From: Propionivibrio dicarboxylicus | GTDB lineage: Bacteria; Pseudomonadota; Gammaproteobacteria; Burkholderiales; Rhodocyclaceae | Assembly: GCF_900099695.1 (NCBI RefSeq) | Contig: NZ_FNCY01000002.1 | Location: 248,001 to 312,000 of the forward strand | Length of the DNA stretch: 64,000 nt | Direction: 5' to 3' | In this document: one piece after another, positions 1 to 8,202 of the stretch | Layout: every line of letters starts with the position of its first letter | How positions within the stretch are numbered: position 1 is the first letter of the stretch | The notes under the pieces: generated by a model | What the model was told of the DNA's origin: nothing | Databases searched by the model: none | What the model saw: only the letters and a program-made list of their open reading frames with translations | Translations under genes and position numbers: made by a program

Positions 1-226
1 GCTTGATTTCGTTGGCCTTGAACAGCGAGCCGCTGTCATGCACGGTAATCTTCAGCTTGCCCTGCGTCGCCTTGTCGACATCATCGGCGAACTGGCGGAT
101 GTTTTCGGTGTGGAAATTGTTCGCCGGATAACCGGTCGGCATATCCCACTTGGTCTGCGCCTGTACCGAGGCACCAAAACAGAGCATCGCCGAAACGGAA
201 CCGGCGACAACGAGCTTCTTGAACAT
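1..226 (-). CDS. TRAP transporter substrate-binding protein, DctP type (5' part only)
   Basis: Only the first 75 codons are inside the window; the gene runs off the left edge. They encode a signal peptide (Lys-Lys followed by a hydrophobic stretch ending AQA-like at about residue 24) and then the start of a mature periplasmic receptor with WDMPTGYPANNFHTENIRQF, typical of DctP-family receptors that capture organic acids for a DctQM symporter. A GGGAGA ribosome site precedes the ATG. It is divergent from the MarR-like gene at 455, across 228 bp of AT-rich DNA that must hold both promoters. The substrate cannot be told from this fragment. Confidence 0.8.
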   Translation of the reverse strand, partial: MFKKLVVAGSVSAMLCFGASVQAQTKWDMPTGYPANNFHTENIRQFADDVDKATQGKLKITVHDSGSLFKANEIK

Positions 227-454
227 AGAGTTCTCCCACGAGAAAAATCGAATCAACAAGAATCCGCACGGAAAACAACCCGCCCGGGACGCCAACCATA
301 AACACGAGCAATGCTTTTATTTCAGGCGCTTAGAAAATGCGCATACTGGCCTGACCAATCGAGCAAACACAACGCTAATAAAACATCAATATAATGTCAA
401 TGAAAATTCCGTATAACATCTTGAAACTTTCGCACCACTCTTGGGGAACACCAC

Positions 455-997
455 ATGACTGCCCGAACCCCCTCTAGCAAGGATCATGCAAAGGAACAAC
501 CGCGCATCGTCTCCTCGGCGCACCTGGTCTCGGAAAAATCCCCCGAACTGTCGGAAATCGAGTTCGGTCTGATCATCTTTTCGCACGCCTTCAACCGCTG
601 GATGATCCGCTGCATGAGCGCCGCAGGCGTCAAGGACATGACGCCGGTCGACGTGATGGTGATGCACCACATCAACCACCGGGGATCGGAAAAGCGCCTG
701 GCCGACATCTGCTTCGTCCTCAACATCGAGGACACGCATGTCGTCTCCTACTCGGTGAAGAAGTTGCTCGGCATGGATCTGGTGCAGAGCACCAAACGAG
801 GGAAGGAAGTCTTCCTCAAGGCGACCGAGGCCGGCGCGGCGCTCTGCGCGCGCTACCGCGACGTGCGCGAGGCCTGTCTGTTACCGGGATTTTCCGGCGA
901 GTCCGAAGAAAACGGTCGCTTCGGCGAGGTCGCGCAACTCCTGCGCACGCTCTCCGGCCGCTACGACCAGGCGGCCCGCGCCGCCTCGTCCTATTGA
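455..997 (+). CDS. MarR-like winged-helix transcriptional regulator
   Basis: This 180-aa protein has the layout of a MarR-family DNA-binding protein: helical dimerisation segment at about 35-70, winged helix at about 70-130 (LADICFVLNIEDTHVVSYSVKKL as the helix-turn-helix and KRGKEVFLKATEAG as the wing), then a C-terminal helix. It lies divergent from the TRAP receptor gene, so it is a natural candidate regulator of that transporter; this is inference from position. The ATG at 455 is preceded by GGGGAA at a suitable distance. The N-terminal 25 residues are polar and poorly conserved-looking. The ligand is unknown. Confidence 0.75.
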   Translation: MTARTPSSKDHAKEQPRIVSSAHLVSEKSPELSEIEFGLIIFSHAFNRWMIRCMSAAGVKDMTPVDVMVMHHINHRGSEKRLADICFVLNIEDTHVVSYSVKKLLGMDLVQSTKRGKEVFLKATEAGAALCARYRDVREACLLPGFSGESEENGRFGEVAQLLRTLSGRYDQAARAASSY

Positions 998-1013
998 TCG
1001 GGAAACGCCTGTT

Positions 1014-1442
1014 TCAGCGCCCGCGGTAAAGCACGCTCGGGTGGATCTCGTGCAGAATCTTCTGCATACCGAGCCGTGACTTGAGATTGAGAATCACCGG
1101 CGAACGGGTGTTGGCGCCGATCGCGCCGTCGGCGGCGGCATCGCGGTAGACAATGACGACCACCGCGGCATCGGCCGGGTCCGACAGACCGAGCAAGGCA
1201 CAATCTTCGTCGGACAGTTCGATTTCGTAGGCGAGATCGAGCGCCTCGGGCACGACGATCGGAAACATCACCAGCGAATCATCCACCGACTGCAGCCAGA
1301 ACACCGTGCCGCCGCCTTCCTGGTGGAAGAGCTTGAAACGGCGATGCGCCTCGAATCCGGCCAGCCCCTGCGGGAAATTGAACAGCGTGTCGGGGTCCAC
1401 GTCCACGTTCTTGAGCCCCAGTCGGTCGATATCGATTTTCAT
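1014..1442 (-). CDS. fliW: Flagellar assembly factor FliW
   Basis: The 142-aa product carries FliW hallmarks: FPQGLAGFE near residues 22-30, FWLQSVDD near 45-55, and a C-terminal NLKSRLGMQKI segment. FliW binds flagellin and the RNA-binding regulator CsrA, coupling flagellin level to translation. I chose the ATG at 1442 (MKIDIDRLG) because it has a GGAG site and matches the family start; a longer reading adds 19 residues not expected in FliW. No flagellar or csrA gene is adjacent, so it sits as an orphan. It converges on the MarR-like gene with 16 bp between them. Confidence 0.88.
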   Translation of the reverse strand: MKIDIDRLGLKNVDVDPDTLFNFPQGLAGFEAHRRFKLFHQEGGGTVFWLQSVDDSLVMFPIVVPEALDLAYEIELSDEDCALLGLSDPADAAVVVIVYRDAAADGAIGANTRSPVILNLKSRLGMQKILHEIHPSVLYRGR

Positions 1443-1855
1443 GCCCACTCCCGGAATGAATAGGTTGCCGAGCGCACGGACCGCACCCGATCCTCGCAAT
1501 TATGACGGGCGCGCACGACAAATGCCAGGCACGCCGAATTGCGTCGACGCGGATCGATTCGGCGAATCAGCAGGCGGACGCTCTCCCTTTCCAAAACCAA
1601 GGTGGCATGCCTGTGCTTCACTCCGATCCGCGATCCGACAGTGGCGGAATTCCGCACTTCCGGACGGAATATCAATACGCTCTCGCAAGCGCCCTGAGGC
1701 AGGTTCTCACGACATCACCGGAAAAAAGGCTTTTCCTTCTGGGCATGGAACTGTTCTTTGTCTGATTCCACTCATTCCCGGCAAGACATTTTTTCCGAAA
1801 ACAGTGCGCGACGGCGACCCTCTCGCTGCCGCACCGACACGCAAAGGAGCGCACC
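1443..1855. other. 413-bp intergenic region ahead of the first large paralogue
   Basis: No convincing gene is present here; the open frames lack ribosome sites and overlap one another. Sequence from about 1659 onward is recognisably homologous to the region upstream of the second paralogue (from about 4974), including a shared TTCCGGACG...TCAATAC segment, an A-rich/T-rich stretch, and the Hrp-type box. The homology shows that the duplication included the promoter. The distal part (1443-1658) has no counterpart that I can see. Confidence 0.6.
1747..1774 (+). promoter_or_regulatory. Hrp-box-like promoter of first large paralogue
   Basis: GGAACT at 1747-1752, a 15-bp spacer and CCACTCA at 1768-1774 match the HrpL (extracytoplasmic-function sigma) promoter consensus GGAACC-N15/16-CCACNNA with one substitution in the -35 block. 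The box ends 81 bp before the ATG at 1856. The same arrangement occurs before the paralogue at 5175. Match and spacing are read directly from the sequence; recognition by an HrpL protein is inference. Confidence 0.7.
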
Positions 1856-4756
1856 ATGAGAATCAGCGAATACAAGACGGCTTTGGCACAAGTTGACGAC
1901 CACCAGATGGACCGCTTGTTCGCCACGCTGAAGGGCACAATCATGCATTTCGAGCGCCCAAGAAGGCCGCCTAAGCAATGGCAGAAAGTAGTGGGCGCGA
2001 TCACCCATATGCCGGGGCCGCGAGCGCCCAAAGGCAATAACCATCCAACCGACAGCAAGTTCCCTCGGCCGATATTTCTCACTCTCACCAAGTTCTTCCT
2101 GGATCTGCAAGACGAATTCGGTGCCAGCATCGCAACGGACTGCATTAATCGTCTCAAGCAGACCGGCGATACCCCACTCTCAGCCCGCACCGTCAAGAAT
2201 GTCATCGACAACGCCGAAGAGTCTCGGAAATTCACGCAATTGGAAAACGACGCCCGCCTGACCTCATATCTTGGCAGTGTCACGTGGGTCGGTCTCGTGC
2301 CCCCGGCCAACCCAAATCTGAGAACAAACCGCGATCACGGAATCCCTGACGACAATATCTCAGAATTCGTCAAGACCCTCATTATTGATAGATGCGTGGC
2401 TAGCCCCGACTACGATCGGCGCCTACTGCAGCACGCCGATTTTAACGATATCGCGCTACCCGTACTCCAGCTGTACGAGGAGGTCCTGCGCTTGCCGGGA
2501 ATGACCGGCTCCATGCTGAACACGACCTTTGAGATGGCCTACAAAAACTCTCGGATGGAAGGGATCGAAAACGTCACGCAGAGACTCGCGAGCTACGCCG
2601 CCACGGCCTACATTCACCACAATCTCGACTCCGACGACCCGGATTCGTTAATGAATAAGGCGGTGCAAGCCCACGACTACGATCCGCCCCTCCCGCCGCT
2701 TTCAGACATATTCATGACCCGTATCGAATCCGCGTTAACGGCCAGGATAGCGAAAGCAACGGACGAACACGAAATCGCAGAAGAGGCCTCGATACGCATC
2801 GTTTTCCAAATCCTGACCGAACTGGCGACGCAAACCCTCGACTCCCTTCTCAAAGAACACTACTGGCTGCAACACCAGATCGAAACTTCGACGGTCCTTA
2901 CCCAACGACAAAAGACGATGCTCCACCAATCGCTCGACCATGGACAACTGCCGCGCGAACGGCTGCCCTTTATTTTGCGGCGGGCCGAATGGATGAATAC
3001 GCAAATTGCTCCACGCATGACCCGGTTGAATGATGACCGGAAAGGAAAATCCGGCAACGACGTCACTGACATCCTGACTTTGCTGGACGATCTCGCCTCT
3101 CCAAGCCAGGAAGACATCAACGCCTTTCAGGCGCAATATCCGAAGCTCCGGTCGGACGCAACGCTTCACAGCGAGATTACCCAGTGGTTTTGCAAGACGC
3201 AGATGGCCTTCTTTGCCGCCGGACTCAGCAATAATGACGCGCAAATCCTGGCGGAAGTGCTATCCAGCACCCCAGTCAACGTCTTCCCGGAAGAACGCTT
3301 CACGCAGGATAAGGCAGCTATTCTGTTAGCCTACCGCACATTGAAGAGCGCACTGAACCGACGGCAGAGGGAGGTCGGCGACGACATTCACGCCCTGATG
3401 GCCAAGACCTTCGATCAAACGATTCGCCAAATCAAATCCAATCACGACAACTTTGTCCAGACTCCCTCCGGACTTACCGTCGCACAAGCTTTCTGGGAAG
3501 CGGTGCGCGATGGCATACTCAAGCTCGAAAATGATGACAACACGGCTTTCATCGGTTTTCACGGATGGGACGAAGGATGGCAAGCCGACGCCAAAGACCT
3601 CACCGAATCCTACATCGATCTTGAGGACTGGGACAATATCGACGAGGCGACGAAACTCCGGCGCCTGGATGACGGCCTCCAAAGCATCGTCAACACCGTA
3701 TTCGACGGCGACAAAGGCAAGGCTGCCACTTTCACACGCCACATCATAACCTTCTTCCCGGCCATTCTAATGGCAGTCACCGCCAACGAGGATTTGAACC
3801 CGATCAAACTGGGAGGAGAGATCCCCGTGAGTGGTTTTGGAACAAATCGCGCTAAGACAATATACAAAGTCACACTGTTGCACGTGGACAACGGCCACCT
3901 GACGATCCGGTTCGAACTGTCGAGTCTTGGACTTCGAGTCGCCACTGACATGCATAACCACCGGTACTGGCTGGACAGCAAGGGAAGCGCGATATCGCTT
4001 AGCAGCCTCTTCACGCTGAGCCCCAACGGACGATTCACCCTGCAAATGCCGATGACGCTCTCGTACCGACTGGAACTCGACGATTGGCCGGAAAGCGCCT
4101 ACCCGCAACCGATACCGAGTGACTTGTACAGTCCGCGACGTCCCGTCCACGGCGATCTGTTGAACTACGTCGCATTGAAAGGGAACCCAAGCGAGCTCGC
4201 ACTGATGCTGGCGCTCGACGCCGTGCATCGATTCAAGGAACATCCTTCGGCCGAGCAGGCGCTGTTGGTTTATCACCACTTCATTACCGCCGGCAACCAG
4301 GCGAATCTGGAAGATTTCAGTGCTATAACCTGCGCAATAATGCAGAAGCTCTCCGACAAGGAGTATGACGAAATCCGCCTCGGCCAATTGAATTTCTTAC
4401 GCAACACCCTGGACATTGTCTTGGGCACCCCCAGCCTCGCTCACCACAAAGATGCAGCGCTCGCGCTCCGGAACCATATCGACGCTTTCATCGCCAGTCC
4501 GACCCCGGATATCTTCAACCGGCTGCTCGAGGAATTACACACTCCAGACAGTCCATACGCAGCGCTTAAGACGGTGATACCTGATGCTATTGAACTTGTG
4601 CTCTCAGGTCCGCCGATGAATTCATCCCAGGTGGCTGACGCATCGCTGGTTGACGCACTGGAGAAAGGCCTCGTCAATTACATCGGCGACGAGGTTCTGC
4701 CTTCATTCATCGAGTCCGTCAGGGCGTCGGCCACAAGCACTTTTGCAAACACCTGA
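1856..4756 (+). CDS. Large unrecognised protein A of a tandem pair; predicted Hrp-regulon / type III secreted protein
   Basis: This 966-aa protein matches no family I recognise. It looks mostly helical and soluble, with no signal peptide or membrane segment. It is clearly paralogous to the next gene over its whole length, including the N-terminus ([12 protein letters not shown]), RTVKNVID near 120, a nearly invariant block [20 protein letters not shown] near residues 343-362, AFWEAVRD, a TLSPNGR segment, and a C-terminal YIG.E.LP.FI.SVR. The ATG has an AAGGAG site and an Hrp-type promoter 81 bp upstream. Base composition is visibly more AT-rich than neighbouring genes, suggesting acquisition by transfer. 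An effector role is inferred from promoter, size, lack of Sec signal and duplication only; no catalytic motif was found. Confidence 0.6.
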   Translation: MRISEYKTALAQVDDHQMDRLFATLKGTIMHFERPRRPPKQWQKVVGAITHMPGPRAPKGNNHPTDSKFPRPIFLTLTKFFLDLQDEFGASIATDCINRLKQTGDTPLSARTVKNVIDNAEESRKFTQLENDARLTSYLGSVTWVGLVPPANPNLRTNRDHGIPDDNISEFVKTLIIDRCVASPDYDRRLLQHADFNDIALPVLQLYEEVLRLPGMTGSMLNTTFEMAYKNSRMEGIENVTQRLASYAATAYIHHNLDSDDPDSLMNKAVQAHDYDPPLPPLSDIFMTRIESALTARIAKATDEHEIAEEASIRIVFQILTELATQTLDSLLKEHYWLQHQIETSTVLTQRQKTMLHQSLDHGQLPRERLPFILRRAEWMNTQIAPRMTRLNDDRKGKSGNDVTDILTLLDDLASPSQEDINAFQAQYPKLRSDATLHSEITQWFCKTQMAFFAAGLSNNDAQILAEVLSSTPVNVFPEERFTQDKAAILLAYRTLKSALNRRQREVGDDIHALMAKTFDQTIRQIKSNHDNFVQTPSGLTVAQAFWEAVRDGILKLENDDNTAFIGFHGWDEGWQADAKDLTESYIDLEDWDNIDEATKLRRLDDGLQSIVNTVFDGDKGKAATFTRHIITFFPAILMAVTANEDLNPIKLGGEIPVSGFGTNRAKTIYKVTLLHVDNGHLTIRFELSSLGLRVATDMHNHRYWLDSKGSAISLSSLFTLSPNGRFTLQMPMTLSYRLELDDWPESAYPQPIPSDLYSPRRPVHGDLLNYVALKGNPSELALMLALDAVHRFKEHPSAEQALLVYHHFITAGNQANLEDFSAITCAIMQKLSDKEYDEIRLGQLNFLRNTLDIVLGTPSLAHHKDAALALRNHIDAFIASPTPDIFNRLLEELHTPDSPYAALKTVIPDAIELVLSGPPMNSSQVADASLVDALEKGLVNYIGDEVLPSFIESVRASATSTFANT

Positions 4757-4905
4757 TTGGAAGCGCGTCGGAACGCCGGCGCAACCCGGGCGGGTACGTG
4801 TCATTCGAACACGATGACCTGACACCCGCTCATTTTCGTCTCAGTGGTAGACGCAGGCAACACCGCTTCCTTACACCACCGGCAAGGACCCGCCTGCGCT
4901 CTCGA

Positions 4906-4941
4906 AAACCTCCGGGCGACGCCGGCGAAGACGTGTCTTTT
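4906..4941 (+). repeat. 36-bp repeat marking the 3' end of duplicated unit 1
   Basis: The sequence begins AAACCTCCGGGCGACGCCGG and ends TGTCTTTT. It matches 8115-8150 at 31 of 36 positions. It lies 150 bp after the stop of the first paralogue, while the second copy lies 13 bp after the stop of the second. It most simply marks the common right boundary of the duplicated units. Confidence 0.7.
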
Positions 4942-5065
4942 GCCTGACGACAGGACAGGTCCGGGCTTCCGTGATTCCGGACGACTTGTCAATACATTTC
5001 TGCCAACCGTTCCAAACAAGTCATCGCGATTATCCGCGCAAAAAAGCCGCTTTTTCTGGGCAAAT

Positions 5066-5093
5066 GGAACCGTTTTTCACCCATCCCCACTCA
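5066..5093 (+). promoter_or_regulatory. Perfect Hrp-box promoter of second large paralogue
   Basis: GGAACC at 5066-5071, exactly 15 bp, then CCACTCA at 5087-5093 is a full match to the HrpL-dependent consensus GGAACC-N15/16-CCACNNA. The distance from the box to the ATG at 5175 is 81 bp, identical to the first paralogue, although the spacer bases differ between the two copies while the boxes are kept. That pattern suggests selection on the promoter elements. Confidence 0.78.
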
Positions 5094-5174
5094 TTCCGTG
5101 CAAGACAGTTTTTCCAAAACACGCACACGACGGCTCCCCCCTCGCTATCGCACCGACACGCAAAGGAACGCACC

Positions 5175-8102
5175 ATGAGAATCAGCGAATACAAGGCAGC
5201 TTTGGCCCAGATTGACATCAAGGACATGGACAAACTTATCGCCGCGCAGACGGGAACCTCCGTGCATTTTCAAGCGGCGACGGCGCCGCCCGAGCGCTGG
5301 CAACGGGTACAGGGTGCAATCATCAACGCAGCGGGAGACACAGGGACTGAAGGCGGCAGCCCTTCGCCCGGCGACGCCCCCCCGCCGTCGGCGATACTCT
5401 CACTCGCCACGTTCCGCACGGATCTGCAACGAGAGTTCGGCGCCAGCATCACGATGGAATGCATTGACCATCATCACCTGGCCGGCGACACCCCGATCAC
5501 GGCCCGCACCGTCAAGAATGTCATCGACATGGCCGAAAACAGACGGAGAGCCATGCAAATGGCCAACGACAGCAACCTGTCCGCATACTTTGACCATGAT
5601 ATGTGGGCGGGCATCCTGCCCTCGGCCAAGACAACCGGGGGCAGCCAACATCTGCACACGGCCGTCCCTCGCGGGATCCTTGGCGAGCGTGCCGCACAAT
5701 TCGTCACGACGCTCATCACGACAATGTGCGAGCGTCACCCCGACTACAGCCGGAAAGCGCTGACGCTCATTGAATTCATCCATGTCGCGCAGACCGCACT
5801 CAATCTGTACGACAACGTCGTGCACTTGTCGGCAATCCCACCCGCCACGCTGGAATTGACCTTTGCCATGGCCTACGAAGATCTCTTGAGACACGGGATC
5901 AGCCACGCCGTGCGGAGGCTCCCGGTCTACGCCGCCACAGCCTGCCTTTGCCACAAACTCGACCCACGGGATCCTGGCTCGTTCATGCATCAAGCCCTGC
6001 AGACTGCCGCCCGCGATCCGGGACTCCCGCCGTTGTCCGAGATGTTCATCTCCTGTGCCGCGAACAAGTTCACGATCGAAATCAAGAAAATGGCGGCCTG
6101 CCAGGAAATTTCCGAGAACGACTCGATGGCGACCATATTCGCCAACCAGATCGCACAGGGACGCCTCACCCTCGAGCGCTTCTTCGAAGATCACTACGAA
6201 CTGCAAAGTCTCATCGAAACCTCGACCGTCCTGACGCAACGGCAGAAGACGATGCTCCACCAATCGCTCGACCACGGACGCCTGCCTCCCGAACGACTGA
6301 AATTACTTGTGAACTTGGCCACATGGATGGGAAACGAATTTGCGGAGCGCTTGAACTCACTCCTCGATCCGGAACGTTTTTTCGTCGACCACGTTGTCTA
6401 CGTCTTCAACGCCTGGGTGGAAACACTCGCCAAGACAGCCCTGCAGGAAGTGGACGAAGCAATGGGTGACTTTCTCGCACAACCGCAGGGGGACGATTCC
6501 GACGACAGCCTACGCGCCGAGATGATCGAGAGCTATTGCAAGGCTCATGCGGCCTTCATGGCCGCCGGACTCAGCACGGACGACGCAGGAGCCCTGGCGA
6601 CCCTGCTATCCAAGGAGTCGGTCGTCGCATTCCTGAACGAGCACCTCGATAAGCTAGACCCCCTTTATGGGCTTATCTACCGCAGCCTCATGACTGCGCT
6701 GGCCCGACGGCGGATAGAGGTCGGGGACGACATTCATGCCCTGATGCTCACATCGCTCGACCAAACGATTCGCAACACCGTCGTAAACCCCGCCGGGCCT
6801 TTTCAGCTTCTCTGCGGACTCCGCATCCCGAAAGCTTTCTGGGAAGCCGTGCGCGATAACACGCTGATCCTCAGCAAGGATAACGATACGGCTTTCATCG
6901 ATTTTTACGGATGGGAGGAATCACTGGAGCAGCTCGAAGCCGGCAACTTACAATCCTTCATCAACCTCACAGACTGGCACGACCTTGGCGACGAAACGAA
7001 GTTGAAGCGCCTGGAGATCGCCTACCAGAACATCGTCAACACCATATTCGGGGGCAACGCAGACAAAGCCGCCACCTTCATGAACAACATCATGGCCTTT
7101 CTTCCGGCCGTCCTGGCGGTATGCGCCACAACCCCGGCGTCGGATCCGATCAACCTGGGCCCGGAAAACGCCGTGATCAATCTGGGCACAAACTTCAACC
7201 AGACGCAATGCATCGTCACGCTGATGCGCAAAGACAACGGTCATTTGCCGATTCGATTCGAGTACTCGAGTCACGGGCTTCGTAGCGCCACCAACACGCG
7301 TCGCCAGCGGCACTGGATGGACGTGGACAAAAGCCAGATATCGCTTGAATGCCTGGTTACACTGAGCCCCAACGGACGGATCGTCCCGCAGGCACCGATG
7401 AAACTTGAGTACCTGCTGATGCCCGACAACTGGCCGATAGACAACTATCCGCGGCCGATACCGGGGGACTTATACAATCTGCAGTATGCGGCCCATGACG
7501 ATCTGTTGCACTACGTTGCGTCGTCCGGGAACGAAAGCCAGCTCGACCTGATTCTGGCACTCGACGTCATCCATGACTACCGGGCGCAGCCTTCGTTCCA
7601 GCGGGCGTATCTGATTTATGACTCATACATCGCGACCGGCGCCTTGGATTGCCTGAATGACGCGAAGCCCGCATTCCTCGAGATCGAGCAGATGCTCTTC
7701 GATCAACTCAATGCCAAGCCCTTCTGCGACGTCTTGAAGTCCGTGGACGGCAGCCTGGAAATTGTCTTTGGCGATCCACACTTCGCTCGTTACGAAAACG
7801 CAGCGGTCGCTCTCCGGAACCACATCAGTGCTTTCATCGACACTCCGGACCCGATTAGCTTCAGACGACTACGCGCGTACATGTTCACCCGGGGAGGCGC
7901 TTACTCACTGCTTCGGGACATTATTCCCAAAGAATACCAGGAAGCGCTCGCCGGGCCGCTCACGGAAGCACTCCGGGCACCCAGCGCATCGCTGGTCTAC
8001 GCGCTGGAGAGAAAGCTCGTCAAGTACATCGGCAAGGAAATTCTGCCTGGATTCATCGCGTCAGTCAGGGAATCCGCCGCAAGGACTCGGCCGAACACCT
8101 GA
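5175..8102 (+). CDS. Large unrecognised protein B of a tandem pair; predicted Hrp-regulon / type III secreted protein
   Basis: This 975-aa paralogue of the preceding gene is roughly 45% identical by eye, with collinear conserved blocks: [11 protein letters not shown] at the start, [11 protein letters not shown], the [20 protein letters not shown] block near residue 355, AFWEAVRD with a DNDTAFI..YGWEE segment, LSPNGR, and the C-terminal [14 protein letters not shown]. No signal peptide, membrane helix, enzyme motif or repeat domain is apparent. I chose ATG 5175 because it matches the paralogue's start, has an AAGGA site, and lies 81 bp from the Hrp-type box. The gene ends 100 bp before tex but has its own promoter. 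What the protein does is unknown; secretion through a type III system is inference. Confidence 0.6.
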   Translation: MRISEYKAALAQIDIKDMDKLIAAQTGTSVHFQAATAPPERWQRVQGAIINAAGDTGTEGGSPSPGDAPPPSAILSLATFRTDLQREFGASITMECIDHHHLAGDTPITARTVKNVIDMAENRRRAMQMANDSNLSAYFDHDMWAGILPSAKTTGGSQHLHTAVPRGILGERAAQFVTTLITTMCERHPDYSRKALTLIEFIHVAQTALNLYDNVVHLSAIPPATLELTFAMAYEDLLRHGISHAVRRLPVYAATACLCHKLDPRDPGSFMHQALQTAARDPGLPPLSEMFISCAANKFTIEIKKMAACQEISENDSMATIFANQIAQGRLTLERFFEDHYELQSLIETSTVLTQRQKTMLHQSLDHGRLPPERLKLLVNLATWMGNEFAERLNSLLDPERFFVDHVVYVFNAWVETLAKTALQEVDEAMGDFLAQPQGDDSDDSLRAEMIESYCKAHAAFMAAGLSTDDAGALATLLSKESVVAFLNEHLDKLDPLYGLIYRSLMTALARRRIEVGDDIHALMLTSLDQTIRNTVVNPAGPFQLLCGLRIPKAFWEAVRDNTLILSKDNDTAFIDFYGWEESLEQLEAGNLQSFINLTDWHDLGDETKLKRLEIAYQNIVNTIFGGNADKAATFMNNIMAFLPAVLAVCATTPASDPINLGPENAVINLGTNFNQTQCIVTLMRKDNGHLPIRFEYSSHGLRSATNTRRQRHWMDVDKSQISLECLVTLSPNGRIVPQAPMKLEYLLMPDNWPIDNYPRPIPGDLYNLQYAAHDDLLHYVASSGNESQLDLILALDVIHDYRAQPSFQRAYLIYDSYIATGALDCLNDAKPAFLEIEQMLFDQLNAKPFCDVLKSVDGSLEIVFGDPHFARYENAAVALRNHISAFIDTPDPISFRRLRAYMFTRGGAYSLLRDIIPKEYQEALAGPLTEALRAPSASLVYALERKLVKYIGKEILPGFIASVRESAARTRPNT

Positions 8103-8114
8103 CCCCCCGTCCCG

Positions 8115-8150
8115 AAACCTCCGGGTAACGCGGGCGAACACTTGTCTTTT
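8115..8150 (+). repeat. 36-bp repeat marking the 3' end of duplicated unit 2
   Basis: This is the second copy of the repeat at 4906-4941 (31 of 36 identical), lying between the second paralogue and tex. Because tex follows directly, this copy may be the original flank, and the internal copy the one created by tandem duplication. Confidence 0.65.
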
Positions 8151-8202
8151 CAAACATGATTGCGTAGTGTTCGCCCTTTTTTCCCCTCGACAAGAACCAC
8201 CG

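Larger units (their letters stand above)
4757..5174. other. 418-bp intergenic region between the paralogues
   Basis: No gene is supported here. The stretch holds a 36-bp repeat (4906-4941), the start of the second duplicated unit (from about 4974), an A-run/T-run segment and the second Hrp-type box at 5066-5093. A reading frame open from 4971 into the downstream gene lacks a ribosome site and would cross the promoter, so it is not used as coding sequence. Confidence 0.6.

Noticed and set aside
227-454. A minus-strand TTGACA (395-400) as the promoter of the TRAP receptor gene
   Set aside because: The best -10 at 17 bp is TAGCGT, only three of six matches; possible but not strong enough to list.
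1443-1855. PIP-box (TTCGB-N15-TTCGB) or HrpB-type promoter in place of the Hrp box
   Set aside because: I did not see a second TTCGB at the right spacing in either upstream region; the GGAAC/CCAC pair fits far better.
4971-5174. A 68-codon in-frame extension upstream of the second large paralogue
   Set aside because: It has no ribosome site, crosses the Hrp-type promoter, and the paralogue starts at the equivalent of 5175.
7762-8202. A 147-codon upstream extension of tex overlapping the second large paralogue
   Set aside because: It overlaps a supported gene in another frame, and Tex proteins start at the residue encoded at 8203.
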